Positions 26,851 through 34,855 of a DNA stretch of 64,000 bases are shown one piece after another. The stretch lies in NCBI RefSeq assembly GCF_945957345.1, contig NZ_CAMFKW010000014.1, positions 44,252-108,251 of the forward strand, written 5' to 3'. This DNA comes from an uncultured Allobosea sp. GTDB lineage: Bacteria > Pseudomonadota > Alphaproteobacteria > Rhizobiales > Beijerinckiaceae. The position numbers and the translations under genes were made by a program. Each line of letters begins with the position of its first letter. The first letter of the stretch is position 1. The notes beneath the pieces are model-generated. The model worked only from the letters and a program-made list of their open reading frames with translations. It did not search any database and had not been told where the DNA came from.

Positions 26851-27549
26851 ATGCAGATGCAGTGGCAGGCGATTGTCGATTTTGACGGCACGATCTCCCT
26901 GGCGGATACGACCGACCGGATTCTCGCGCGTTTCGCCGAGCCCGGCTGGGAGGCGATCGAGGAGGACTGGGTTGCGGGCCGGATCGGCTCGCGCGAATGC
27001 ATGGAGCGCCAGATCGCGCTGCTCCATGTCTCGCCCGACGTGCTCGACACCTTCGTCGAAAGCTTCGAGATCGACTGGGGCTTCGTCGCCTTCGTCCGCA
27101 CCTGCATGCGCCACGGCGTTCCGGTCACGGTGGTCTCGGACGGTCTCGACCGCACGATCCGCACCCTGCTGCGTCGCGCCGGCCTGACCGAGCTTCCAGT
27201 CATCGCCAACCATATCGAGCCGATCGGCGGGGATCGCTGGCGCCTGACCTCGCCGCATGCGGCCCGCGACGGAAGCTGCGCCAGCGGCACCTGTAAATGC
27301 GGTGTGGCGCGCAGCCTCGGCCGGCCTGCGACCATCCTGGTCGGCGATGGCCGCTCGGATTTCTGCATCGCGGAGCGGGCTGATCTCGTCTTCGCCAAGA
27401 ACGGCCTGGTCGCGCATTGCGTCCAGGCAGGCGTGGAGCACCACGCCTTTTCCCAGCTCGCCGATGCGGCGCGTCTCCTGGAAGAGATGCTGACGGGCGT
27501 CGTCCCGGCCGTGGCGAGCCACCACCTCAAGGACAAGATCGATGGATGA
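26851..27549 (+). CDS. HAD-IB family phosphatase, MtnX/SerB-like
   Basis: Haloacid-dehalogenase phosphatase of 232 aa. Motif I is VDFDGT with Asp10 and Asp12, motif II the VVSDGLD serine, and motif III/IV GDGRSDF. It resembles MtnX-type and phosphoserine phosphatases, but no methionine-salvage or serine genes are adjacent. The cysteine-rich CASGTCKC (near residue 147) could bind a metal or form a disulfide. The gene lies directly behind the sigma-54 promoter and overlaps the aminotransferase gene by 8 bases. It probably dephosphorylates an intermediate of the cluster's unknown product. Confidence 0.85.
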   Translation: MQMQWQAIVDFDGTISLADTTDRILARFAEPGWEAIEEDWVAGRIGSRECMERQIALLHVSPDVLDTFVESFEIDWGFVAFVRTCMRHGVPVTVVSDGLDRTIRTLLRRAGLTELPVIANHIEPIGGDRWRLTSPHAARDGSCASGTCKCGVARSLGRPATILVGDGRSDFCIAERADLVFAKNGLVAHCVQAGVEHHAFSQLADAARLLEEMLTGVVPAVASHHLKDKIDG

Positions 27550-28984
27550 CGGCGTTCTTCAGCAGGACCGCTTGGCGGCTGCTGCCTCGGTGAACCTCGC
27601 CGGCCTTGCGGCCGAGGAGGCGCGCCTGCTCGCGCTCGAGGCCGAGTACTGCTCGCATGGCGACACGGTCCACTACACGCAGTTCCCGAAGATCTTCTCG
27701 GGCTGCGAGGGCTCCTTCATGCTCGACGCGGCGGGCAACCGCTTCCTCGACCTGCAGATGTGGTATTCGGCGGTCAATTTCGGCTACGCCAACCCGCGCC
27801 TCAACAACGCCCTGAAGCGCCAGATCGATACGCTGCCGCAGGTCGCCAGCCAGTATCTCCATCGCGAGAAGATCGAGCTCGCGGCGATGATCGCCAAGGA
27901 TGCCCAGCGCAAGTTCGGCACCAAGGGCCGCGTCCATTTCAATGTCGGCGGCGCGCAGGCGGTCGAGGATTCGCTGAAGCTCGTGCGCAACGCCAAGGGC
28001 GGCAAGAGCCTGATGTTCGCCTTCGAGGGCGGCTATCACGGGCGCACGCTCGGCGCCTCCGCGATCACCTCCTCCTATCGCTATCGCCGCCGCTTCGGCC
28101 ATTTCGGCGAGCGCGCCCATTTCATCCCGTTCCCCTACCACTTCCGCGGGCCGAAGGGCATGAGCAAGGAGGAGTACGGTGAGCATTGCGTGCAGCAATT
28201 CGCCCGGCTCTTCGAGAGCGAATATAACGGTGTCTGGGATCCCAAGGTCGGCGAGGCCGAATACGCCGCCTTCTATGTCGAGCCCTTGCAGGGCACGGGC
28301 GGCTACGTCATCCCGCCGCCGAACTTCTTCACCGGCCTGAAGAAGGTCCTCGACGACCATGGCATCCTGCTGGTCGTCGACGAGATCCAGATGGGCTTCT
28401 ACCGGACGGGCAAGCTCTGGTCGATCGAGCATTTCGGCGTGCAGCCGGACGTGATCGTCTTCGGCAAGGCCGTCACCAACGGCCTGAACCCGCTCTCCGG
28501 CGTCTGGGCCAAGGAAGAGCTGATCAACCCGACCGTCTTCCCGCCGGGCTCCACCCACTCGACCTTCAACGCCAACCCGCTCGGCACTGCCGTCGCGCTG
28601 GAAGCGATGAAGATGATGGAGGAGGAAGACTACGAGACCATGGTCATGGCCAAGGGCAAGCATTTCCTTGCCGGCCTCCAGGAGCTCAAGCGCCGCCACA
28701 AGATCGTCGGCGAGGTCGATGGCCTCGGCATGGCGCTGCGCATCGAGATCTGCGAGCCGCATGACAGCTACACGCCGTCGAAGCGCCTCGTCGACCTGAT
28801 GTGCGACGAGGGCATGAAGGCCGATCTCGAGATCGCCGGCAAGCGTTACGGGCTCGTGCTCGACATCGGCGGCTACTACAAGAACGTCATCACCCTCGCG
28901 CCGGCTCTGACCATGAGCTACGCCGAGATCGACCTGGCGATCGCGCTGCTCGACCAGCTCTTCGCCCGCGTCGCGACAGCCTGA
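27542..28984 (+). CDS. Class III aminotransferase
   Basis: PLP-dependent omega-aminotransferase of 480 aa. GGAQAVED appears where GA/SEA is usual. EGGYHGRTLG and VVDEIQMGF (PLP-ring Asp) follow, and VIVFGKAVTNG provides the PLP lysine near residue 311. The family includes GABA, ornithine, diaminobutyrate and diamine aminotransferases. It overlaps the HAD gene and is followed after 17 bases by the arginase-like gene. With an amidino/amide hydrolase next door, an amine or basic amino-acid substrate is plausible. Confidence 0.88.
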   Translation: MDDGVLQQDRLAAAASVNLAGLAAEEARLLALEAEYCSHGDTVHYTQFPKIFSGCEGSFMLDAAGNRFLDLQMWYSAVNFGYANPRLNNALKRQIDTLPQVASQYLHREKIELAAMIAKDAQRKFGTKGRVHFNVGGAQAVEDSLKLVRNAKGGKSLMFAFEGGYHGRTLGASAITSSYRYRRRFGHFGERAHFIPFPYHFRGPKGMSKEEYGEHCVQQFARLFESEYNGVWDPKVGEAEYAAFYVEPLQGTGGYVIPPPNFFTGLKKVLDDHGILLVVDEIQMGFYRTGKLWSIEHFGVQPDVIVFGKAVTNGLNPLSGVWAKEELINPTVFPPGSTHSTFNANPLGTAVALEAMKMMEEEDYETMVMAKGKHFLAGLQELKRRHKIVGEVDGLGMALRIEICEPHDSYTPSKRLVDLMCDEGMKADLEIAGKRYGLVLDIGGYYKNVITLAPALTMSYAEIDLAIALLDQLFARVATA

Positions 28985-29001
28985 ACCAGGCCGAGGCGAC
29001 G

Positions 29002-29919
29002 TTGCGATTGCGGGTCATCGATCTCGACGGCAGCCTGGCGGCGCAGGAGCCGCTTCGTCAACGTATCGATGCGGGCACCGCGAACCGCATCGATGCCGCC
29101 GATCTCGCCAAGCGACTGCGCATCGTCGCCAGCCGGTCGGCGCTGCAGGATCTGGCCACCCGGCTGCAATCCGCGGCCGGCGGCAAGACCACGGTGACCT
29201 TCTACGGGTCGGGTGATTTCCATCACCTGACCGCGGGTCTCGTGGCGGCGCTGGACGAGCCCCTGACCATCGTGCATTTCGACAACCATCCCGACTGGGT
29301 GCGCTTCCCGGCGACGGTCAATTGCGGCGCCTGGGTCAACCGGGCGCTGGAATTGCCGCATGTCCGCAAGGTCGTGACCATCGGCCCCTGCAGCGACGAT
29401 CTGGTCCGGCCCGAACTGCAATTCGCCAATCTCGACGCGGTTCGTGACGGGCGCATCGTGCTCTATCCTTGGCGGCACCCGCCCTCACGCGTCTGGGGGC
29501 GTTACGGCCGCACGCGCTGCTACCGGCAGGAGGGCGGCCATCTCCACTGGCGCAATCTGGCGGATGAAAGCTGGACGGACTTCCTCGACGAGCTCGTCGA
29601 GGCGATCCCGACCCGCGCCGTCTGGCTGACCATCGACAAGGATGTGCTCGGCCGCACCGATGCCCTGACCAACTGGGACCAGGGCAGCCTGCCGCTGGAC
29701 CATCTGATCGCAGCCATCGAGCGCCTTGCCGGCGAGCGCCGGATCGCGGGCGTCGATGTCTGCGGCGACTGGTCGGAGCCGCGCTTCGCCGACCCCTTCC
29801 GGGCGACGCTCGCCTATTTCGACCATCCGCCGCGATTGCGCCCTTCGGCCAAAGACCTTGCCGTCAACGCGCGGGTGAATGCTAAACTCATCGACTGCTT
29901 CGCGCAGGTGCTGTCATGA
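29002..29919 (+). CDS. Arginase/agmatinase-fold hydrolase, divergent
   Basis: Ureohydrolase-fold protein of about 305 aa. The order of metal-site motifs matches arginases: GSGDFHH (in place of GGDHS) near residue 72, HFDNHPDW (in place of DAHxD) near 92, and TIDKD (the DxD pair) near 211. The usual DPxxAPG after DxD is not seen, so the substrate pocket differs and the reaction may not be arginine or agmatine cleavage. No ATG fits; TTG at 29002 with AGGCGAC upstream is the best start, and TTG at 29008 is an alternative. The stop overlaps the next gene as ATGA. Confidence 0.72.
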   Translation: MRLRVIDLDGSLAAQEPLRQRIDAGTANRIDAADLAKRLRIVASRSALQDLATRLQSAAGGKTTVTFYGSGDFHHLTAGLVAALDEPLTIVHFDNHPDWVRFPATVNCGAWVNRALELPHVRKVVTIGPCSDDLVRPELQFANLDAVRDGRIVLYPWRHPPSRVWGRYGRTRCYRQEGGHLHWRNLADESWTDFLDELVEAIPTRAVWLTIDKDVLGRTDALTNWDQGSLPLDHLIAAIERLAGERRIAGVDVCGDWSEPRFADPFRATLAYFDHPPRLRPSAKDLAVNARVNAKLIDCFAQVLS

Positions 29920-30278
29920 CACTGACCATCGTGCTCTGGTTCATCCTCTCGATCGTCTGCGACGTGGTCGGCCAGCTTTGCCTGAAACTTGGCGCCGACA
30001 AGCTGCCTGATGGCGGCAATTGGCGTGAGATGGCCACTGCGCTCGGACGCTCGGGCTGGGCGCTCGCCGGCATCGCGACTTATGTCGCCGAATTCTTCAT
30101 CTGGCTGCGCATCCTCGCCGAGGTGCCGCTCTCGATCGCTTTCCCGATCGCCAGCCTGAACTTCCTTGCCATCACCTTCGCCAGCGCCGTCTTCCTTGGA
30201 GAGCGTGTCGGCTCGCGGCAATGGCTTGGTGCCTGCTTCATTACGTGCGGCGTGGTCATCGTCGCGGGAACAGTCTGA
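29916..30278 (+). CDS. SMR/EamA-like four-helix membrane transporter subunit (first of pair)
   Basis: Hydrophobic protein of 120 aa with four predicted helices and an internal KLGADKLPDG loop. It resembles small-multidrug-resistance proteins and ArnE/ArnF half-flippases. Its start overlaps the arginase-like stop (ATGA) and its stop overlaps the hydrolase start (TGATG). A second protein of the same design is encoded at 32292. Such pairs (MdtI/MdtJ, ArnE/ArnF) work as heterodimers that move polyamines or amine-bearing lipids, so an amine or lipid substrate is a fair guess. Confidence 0.8.
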   Translation: MTLTIVLWFILSIVCDVVGQLCLKLGADKLPDGGNWREMATALGRSGWALAGIATYVAEFFIWLRILAEVPLSIAFPIASLNFLAITFASAVFLGERVGSRQWLGACFITCGVVIVAGTV

Positions 30279-31141
30279 TGGAACAAGACGTGACGACGCC
30301 TGATTTCAGCCTGCGCTATCCTGGCGGCCGCACCGGCTTCCTGCTGATCCACGGCCTTGGCGGCACGCCGGTCGAGATGCGGGTGGTGGCGCGCGCGCTC
30401 CATCGCGCCGGCCATACCGTGCACTGCCCCCAGCTCGCCGGGCATTGCGCCGGTGAGGCCGAATTGCTGGCGACCGGCTGGCGCGACTGGGCCCGGAGCG
30501 TCTTCGACGAGCTCGACCGCATGCGCGCCATCTGCGACCGCGTCATCGTCGGCGGACTCTCGATGGGTGCGGTGATGGCGATGCATGTCGCCGCGGCGCG
30601 CCCCGAAGGTGTCGATGGCCTCGCGCTTTACGCGCCGACGCTCTGGTACGACGGCTGGTCGATCCCGCGTTATTCGTTCCTGCTCAAGTGGCTGATCAAG
30701 ACGCCATTTGCCCGTCGCTACAGCTTCGTCGAGCGCGAGCCTTATGGCGTCAAGGACCTGCGAGCCCGCTCGGTGATCACGGCCGCGATCACGCGCGGCA
30801 ACAGCGCCGAGGCCGGCCTGCTCGGCACGCCTTCGGGCGCGCTCCAGCAGATGTGGGCGCTGATCGCGCAGACGCGGCGCGAGATGCCGACGATCCGCTG
30901 CCCGGCCCTGCTTCTTCACGCGCGCGAGGACGATATCGCGAGCCTGTCCAACGCCTTCTACATCCAGCGCCATCTGGGTGGGCTCGTCGACGCGGTCATC
31001 CTGGACGACAGCTACCATCTCGTGACGATCGACCAGCAGCGGGACATCGTCATCGAGCGTTCGCTCGCCCTGGCGGCGCGGCTGGAGGCGGCTGCCGCTC
31101 ACGAGAAGGCGGTCGAGCTGCGCGTCGTTGCTGCGGAATGA
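30278..31141 (+). CDS. Alpha/beta hydrolase, Est30-like carboxylesterase or thioesterase
   Basis: Alpha/beta hydrolase of 287 aa. The LLIHGLGGTP oxyanion segment lies near residue 21. The nucleophile elbow is GGLSMGA (Ser near 93), an acid lies in HAREDDIA, and the catalytic His is in DSYHLVTID near 247. It resembles short-chain carboxylesterases such as Est30, and acyl-transfer or thioesterase roles are also possible. Translation is coupled to the transporter gene before it and the GNAT gene after it by 1- and 4-base overlaps. The ATG at 30221 lies inside the previous gene and is rejected. Confidence 0.86.
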   Translation: MEQDVTTPDFSLRYPGGRTGFLLIHGLGGTPVEMRVVARALHRAGHTVHCPQLAGHCAGEAELLATGWRDWARSVFDELDRMRAICDRVIVGGLSMGAVMAMHVAAARPEGVDGLALYAPTLWYDGWSIPRYSFLLKWLIKTPFARRYSFVEREPYGVKDLRARSVITAAITRGNSAEAGLLGTPSGALQQMWALIAQTRREMPTIRCPALLLHAREDDIASLSNAFYIQRHLGGLVDAVILDDSYHLVTIDQQRDIVIERSLALAARLEAAAAHEKAVELRVVAAE

Positions 31142-32295
31142 GCCCGTTTTCGGCCCGGATCGTGGCCAGCGTGGCGGATATCGATGCCGCTGCCTGGGAT
31201 GCTTGCCTGCCGGGAGAGGCTGAGTGCCATGCCTATTACGTCGCCTGTGAAACGGCGGCTGCGGCCTCCGGCATCGGTTTGCGCATGGCCGCGATCGTTG
31301 TGGAAGCGGAAGGCGAGATCGTGGCCGTCGCCCCGTTCTTCCGCCTGAACTACCGGCTCGACACGCCGCTGCAAGGCCGGATGCGCCGCCTGGGCGATGC
31401 GCTGTTCCGCCATCTGCCGGGGCTCGTCACCCTGAAGGCGCTCTGCGTCGGCTCGCCCTATGCCGAGCGCTGCCATCTCGGCTTCGCGGCAAGGCTCGAC
31501 GCGGCGGGCCGCGCCGCTGCCTTCGCTTGCGTGGCCGATGCGCTCCAGCGCCAGGTCACGCTCGAACGCGCTCATCTCTCGGTCTGGAAGGACCTGGCGC
31601 CGGTCGAGGATCGCGAGGCCGGTTTCCTGCCCGAACTGGGCTTCGCCCAGATCACGAGCCTGCCTGTCGCCGTGCTCGATCTGCCTTATGCGGATGAGGC
31701 TGCTTATCTGGCCTCGCTCTCGGCTCCGACCCGCAAGGATATCAGGCGCAAGCTCGCCAAGGCCGACAACGTTCGAATCGAGTTCCGAAGCGATATCAGC
31801 ACTTTGGCTGATCAAATCGATTCTCTTTATGAAGAGACGCGTGCGCAGAGCGGCCTGGATTATGGCGACCTGGAACTTCTGCCGCCGGGCTATTTCGCTG
31901 CGATCTCCCGCGCGCTCGGGGAGCGGGCCGTCTTCGCGCTCTACTGGGTTGGCCAGGAACTCGCGGCCTTCAACCTGCTGCTGGTCGAGGCCGATCGCGT
32001 GATCGATAAGTTCCTGGGGATGCGCTATCCGCTGGCGCGCGAGCATAATCTCTATGTGGTCAGCTGGATGGCGAATATTCGCTTCTGCCTCGACCGGGGT
32101 ATCAAGCTGTTCCAGAGTGGCCAAACGGCCTATGCATCGAAGCTTCGCTTCGGCAGCCGCCTCGTCCCGTCGACGATCTATGTCCGCCATCGAGCCGCGC
32201 CGCTGCAATGGGTGCTGCGTCGCCTGAGCCCCTGGCTTGGCTTCGACCGTTTCGATCACGATCTGGTCCGGCATGTTGAAAGGAAGGCCGCATGA
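31138..32295 (+). CDS. GNAT-superfamily acyltransferase, FemAB/BioF2-like
   Basis: Protein of 385 aa with the double GNAT layout of FemAB, CelD/BioF2 (Acetyltransf_6) or DUF482 proteins. The N-terminal half has YYVACETAAA and the conserved PFFRLNY strand. The C-terminal GNAT half contains AFNLLLVEADRVIDKF and FQSGQTAYASKLRFG, where acyl-CoA or aminoacyl-tRNA users bind. It probably forms an amide on an amine made by the cluster. It overlaps both neighbours by 4 bases. The donor cannot be read from sequence. Confidence 0.8.
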   Translation: MSPFSARIVASVADIDAAAWDACLPGEAECHAYYVACETAAAASGIGLRMAAIVVEAEGEIVAVAPFFRLNYRLDTPLQGRMRRLGDALFRHLPGLVTLKALCVGSPYAERCHLGFAARLDAAGRAAAFACVADALQRQVTLERAHLSVWKDLAPVEDREAGFLPELGFAQITSLPVAVLDLPYADEAAYLASLSAPTRKDIRRKLAKADNVRIEFRSDISTLADQIDSLYEETRAQSGLDYGDLELLPPGYFAAISRALGERAVFALYWVGQELAAFNLLLVEADRVIDKFLGMRYPLAREHNLYVVSWMANIRFCLDRGIKLFQSGQTAYASKLRFGSRLVPSTIYVRHRAAPLQWVLRRLSPWLGFDRFDHDLVRHVERKAA

Positions 32296-32699
32296 GTGCC
32301 CTCGCGCCGTCCGAGGCGCCCGCCCGCTGGCGCCAGATTCTGATCTGGCTCGCCTTCATCGGGCTGGATACCGGGACCCAGATCGCCTTCAAATGGGGCG
32401 CTGATGGGCTCGGCGACATGGATTTCGGCCTTGAGATGCTGGCGCGCTCGGTGACGCTCCCCGGCGTCTGGTTCGCCGTGATCGGCTATCTCGGAACCTT
32501 CCTGGTCTGGATGGCGATCCTGCGCGACATGCCGCTGAGCCGAGCCTTCCCGATGACCGGCCTCGTCTATATCACGGTGCCGCTTTTCGCCTGGGGCGCC
32601 TTCGGTGAACATATCAGCCTGTTGCGCGCTGGCGGCATTGCCCTGATCATCTTCGGCGTCATCCTGCTCGGTTCGGAGGATGGACATGAAGTGGCGTAG
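32292..32699 (+). CDS. SMR/EamA-like four-helix membrane transporter subunit (second of pair)
   Basis: Membrane protein of 135 aa with four helices and a cytoplasmic-looking N-terminus. FIGLDTGTQIAFKWGADGLGD parallels the CDVVGQLCLKLGAD segment of the protein at 29916, and RDMPLSRAFPMTGL parallels EVPLSIAFPIASL. The two are therefore paralogous halves, likely a heterodimer like ArnE/ArnF or MdtI/MdtJ. It overlaps the GNAT gene by 4 bases and the DUF2147 gene by 14. Confidence 0.8.
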   Translation: MSALAPSEAPARWRQILIWLAFIGLDTGTQIAFKWGADGLGDMDFGLEMLARSVTLPGVWFAVIGYLGTFLVWMAILRDMPLSRAFPMTGLVYITVPLFAWGAFGEHISLLRAGGIALIIFGVILLGSEDGHEVA

Positions 32700-33108
32700 C
32701 TTGCGGAGCTTGGTTTTGGCGGGGGCGCTAGCGGCAGCGATCCCCGCCCATGCCGATCCGATGACGCAGGTGGTCGGTCGCTGGCGCGATTCCGACGGCG
32801 AGTCGGAAATCGCTATCGCCCGTTGTGGGGCAGCGCTGTGCGGCAAGATCGTCTGGCTGAAGGAGCCGCGCATCGATCGGTTCAATCCGAAGGAAGAGCT
32901 GCGCACCCGTTCGCTCATGGGAATGCAGGTGCTCAGCGGCTTTGCCCCGGATGCGAATGGAATCTTGACCGGCAACGGCTATAATCCCGCGGACGGGAAG
33001 ACGTATCGGACCACGCTGGAGCTGTCGGCGCCGGATGCGCTGGTGGTCCGCGGCTGCGTGCTCGGCGGCCTGATCTGTGACGACGACACCTGGACGCGGC
33101 AGCCGTGA
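32686..33108 (+). CDS. DUF2147 secreted protein
   Basis: Protein of 140 aa with a signal peptide (core about residues 6-18, cleavage after AHA near 22). The DUF2147 pattern follows: VGRWRDSDGESEIAI, CGKIVWLKEP, VLSGF and a late RGCVLGGLICDDDTWTR. Family members are periplasmic lipocalin-like beta-barrels of unknown function. The ATG at 32686 is chosen because GGAGG (32675-32679) lies 6 bases upstream; the ATG at 32680 abuts it. It is the last of the structural genes before the two-component pair. Confidence 0.87.
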   Translation: MKWRSLRSLVLAGALAAAIPAHADPMTQVVGRWRDSDGESEIAIARCGAALCGKIVWLKEPRIDRFNPKEELRTRSLMGMQVLSGFAPDANGILTGNGYNPADGKTYRTTLELSAPDALVVRGCVLGGLICDDDTWTRQP

Positions 33109-33139
33109 GGCGCCGCTGCAGCCTCATGGGGGCGCGCGG

Positions 33140-34855
33140 ATGACGTCGCTGAGGCTCCGGCTGGTTATCGGCTTCATGCTGGTCAGCGTGCCGGCGATGC
33201 TGGCCTCTGCCTTCATCGCGGCGAAGCTGATCTCGGACACGTTCGAGGACAATGTCGGGCATTGGCTGCGGGAAACCTCGCGCTTCTTCGCGCTCGAGGT
33301 CTCCGAAGCCGCGCAAGAGGCGCAGCGCGTTGCCGGCGTGATCGGGCATCGGCTCGAGCACAGCGCCGACGATGCCAGGATGCAGCGTACCGTCGAGCGC
33401 GAGTTCGCGGTGCTGAACTCGGTCGGCTACGATCTCATCGCGATCTACCGGCCCGGCGGCGAATTGATCTTTTCCTCGCGCCGCTTTTCGTCGATCGGCT
33501 CCCTGCCCGAGAAGACGGGGCTCGGGCTGTTCAAGATCTCGGCCGACAACAAGCGCTGGATCATGGCGGGTGCGGTGCAATCCGTGCAGATCAACGGCCA
33601 GCCGGCCAATCTCCTGGTCGGTTCCTGGCTCGACGACAGCTATCTCGGCGGCATCAAGGTCGTGACCTCGCTCGATGTGCGCCTGTTCTCCGATTTCGAC
33701 GGAGAGCTGGAGCCGGTGGTGCAGACGCATCCCGACCACCCGGTCACGGTGCCCAGCGAAATCCGGGCGCGGCTCGATGCGGGCGAGGATGAGATCTTCG
33801 ACCCGGATGCCGGCTCGGGCGCCTACCGGGCCGTCTATGCCGGGTTTCGCGGCATCGATGGCAAGCTCGCCGCGATCAGCTTCATCGGCATGCGCAGCGA
33901 GGCAGGCTTCTTCGAGCAGCTCGGCCGCGAGCGCCTGTTCCTGGGCATCTTCCTGATCGGCTGTTTCATCGCGGCGCTCGTCGGCAGCCTGATGTCCGAC
34001 GTGCTGGTGCGCCCGCTGCGCGCCCTGACGCGTGGCGTCAGGGCGATTGCCGCAGGCGATTTCGGTCAGCGCGTCGGCGTCGGCGGCGGGCGCGAGATCG
34101 CCGAGCTTGCCAATGGCTTCAACGGCATGGCGGAGCAGCTGGGCAAGCTGCACGAACTGGAGATGGAGCTGCGGCGCAGCGACCGGCTCTCGGCGCTGGG
34201 GCAGGCAGCGATGGTCATCGCGCATGAGGTCCGCAACCCGCTCGGTATCATCAAGACCTCGACCGAAGTGGTGCGCAACCGCGCCAAGCTCGGCGATACC
34301 GAGGCGAAGATGCTAGGCTACGTCATCGACGAGGTCCGCCGCATCGAGACGCTGATGCGTGAGTTTCTCGACTTCGCCCAGCCGCGCCCCCTGGTCCAGA
34401 GCCGCTTTCCATTGCGCAACGTCATCGACAGGGTCGCGGCCATCGCCGAGCCGGAGCTGGCGCGGCGCAATATCGTCCTGCGCGTCGAGGATGGAAGCGG
34501 TGGCGCCGCGATTCTGGGCGATGCCGACCAGCTCCATCAGGCCTGCCTCAATTTGGTCCTGAACGCGATGGATGCCATGCCCGCAGGTGGCACGATCTTC
34601 GCGAATCTGACTGCCGACGCGAAGAACGTATCGCTGGCGATCAGCGACGAAGGCCCGGGCGTGCCGAAGGCGATCCGCACGGAGATCTTCAATCCGTTCT
34701 TCACCACCAAGGTCAAGGGGACGGGCTTGGGGCTGGCGAAGGTGCAGGGCGTGGCGGTCGCGCATGGCGGAACGGCAAGCTGCGAAGGCGAGGAAGGGCA
34801 AGGCGCGGTCTTCGTCCTCTCGCTGCCGCGCGCCGGGATGGGAGGGACCCCATGA
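33140..34855 (+). CDS. NtrB-type sensor histidine kinase
   Basis: Membrane kinase of 571 aa. The first helix is at about residues 5-28, followed by a large periplasmic sensor of about 240 residues and a second helix at about 270-290. HAMP comes next, then the HisKA box VIAHEVRNPLG with the phospho-His near 363, and a HATPase domain with NLVLNAMDA and GTGLGLAKV. It overlaps the NtrC-like gene as ATGA. The periplasmic domain is unlike cytoplasmic NtrB, so it probably senses an external or envelope signal for the cluster upstream. Confidence 0.88.
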   Translation: MTSLRLRLVIGFMLVSVPAMLASAFIAAKLISDTFEDNVGHWLRETSRFFALEVSEAAQEAQRVAGVIGHRLEHSADDARMQRTVEREFAVLNSVGYDLIAIYRPGGELIFSSRRFSSIGSLPEKTGLGLFKISADNKRWIMAGAVQSVQINGQPANLLVGSWLDDSYLGGIKVVTSLDVRLFSDFDGELEPVVQTHPDHPVTVPSEIRARLDAGEDEIFDPDAGSGAYRAVYAGFRGIDGKLAAISFIGMRSEAGFFEQLGRERLFLGIFLIGCFIAALVGSLMSDVLVRPLRALTRGVRAIAAGDFGQRVGVGGGREIAELANGFNGMAEQLGKLHELEMELRRSDRLSALGQAAMVIAHEVRNPLGIIKTSTEVVRNRAKLGDTEAKMLGYVIDEVRRIETLMREFLDFAQPRPLVQSRFPLRNVIDRVAAIAEPELARRNIVLRVEDGSGGAAILGDADQLHQACLNLVLNAMDAMPAGGTIFANLTADAKNVSLAISDEGPGVPKAIRTEIFNPFFTTKVKGTGLGLAKVQGVAVAHGGTASCEGEEGQGAVFVLSLPRAGMGGTP

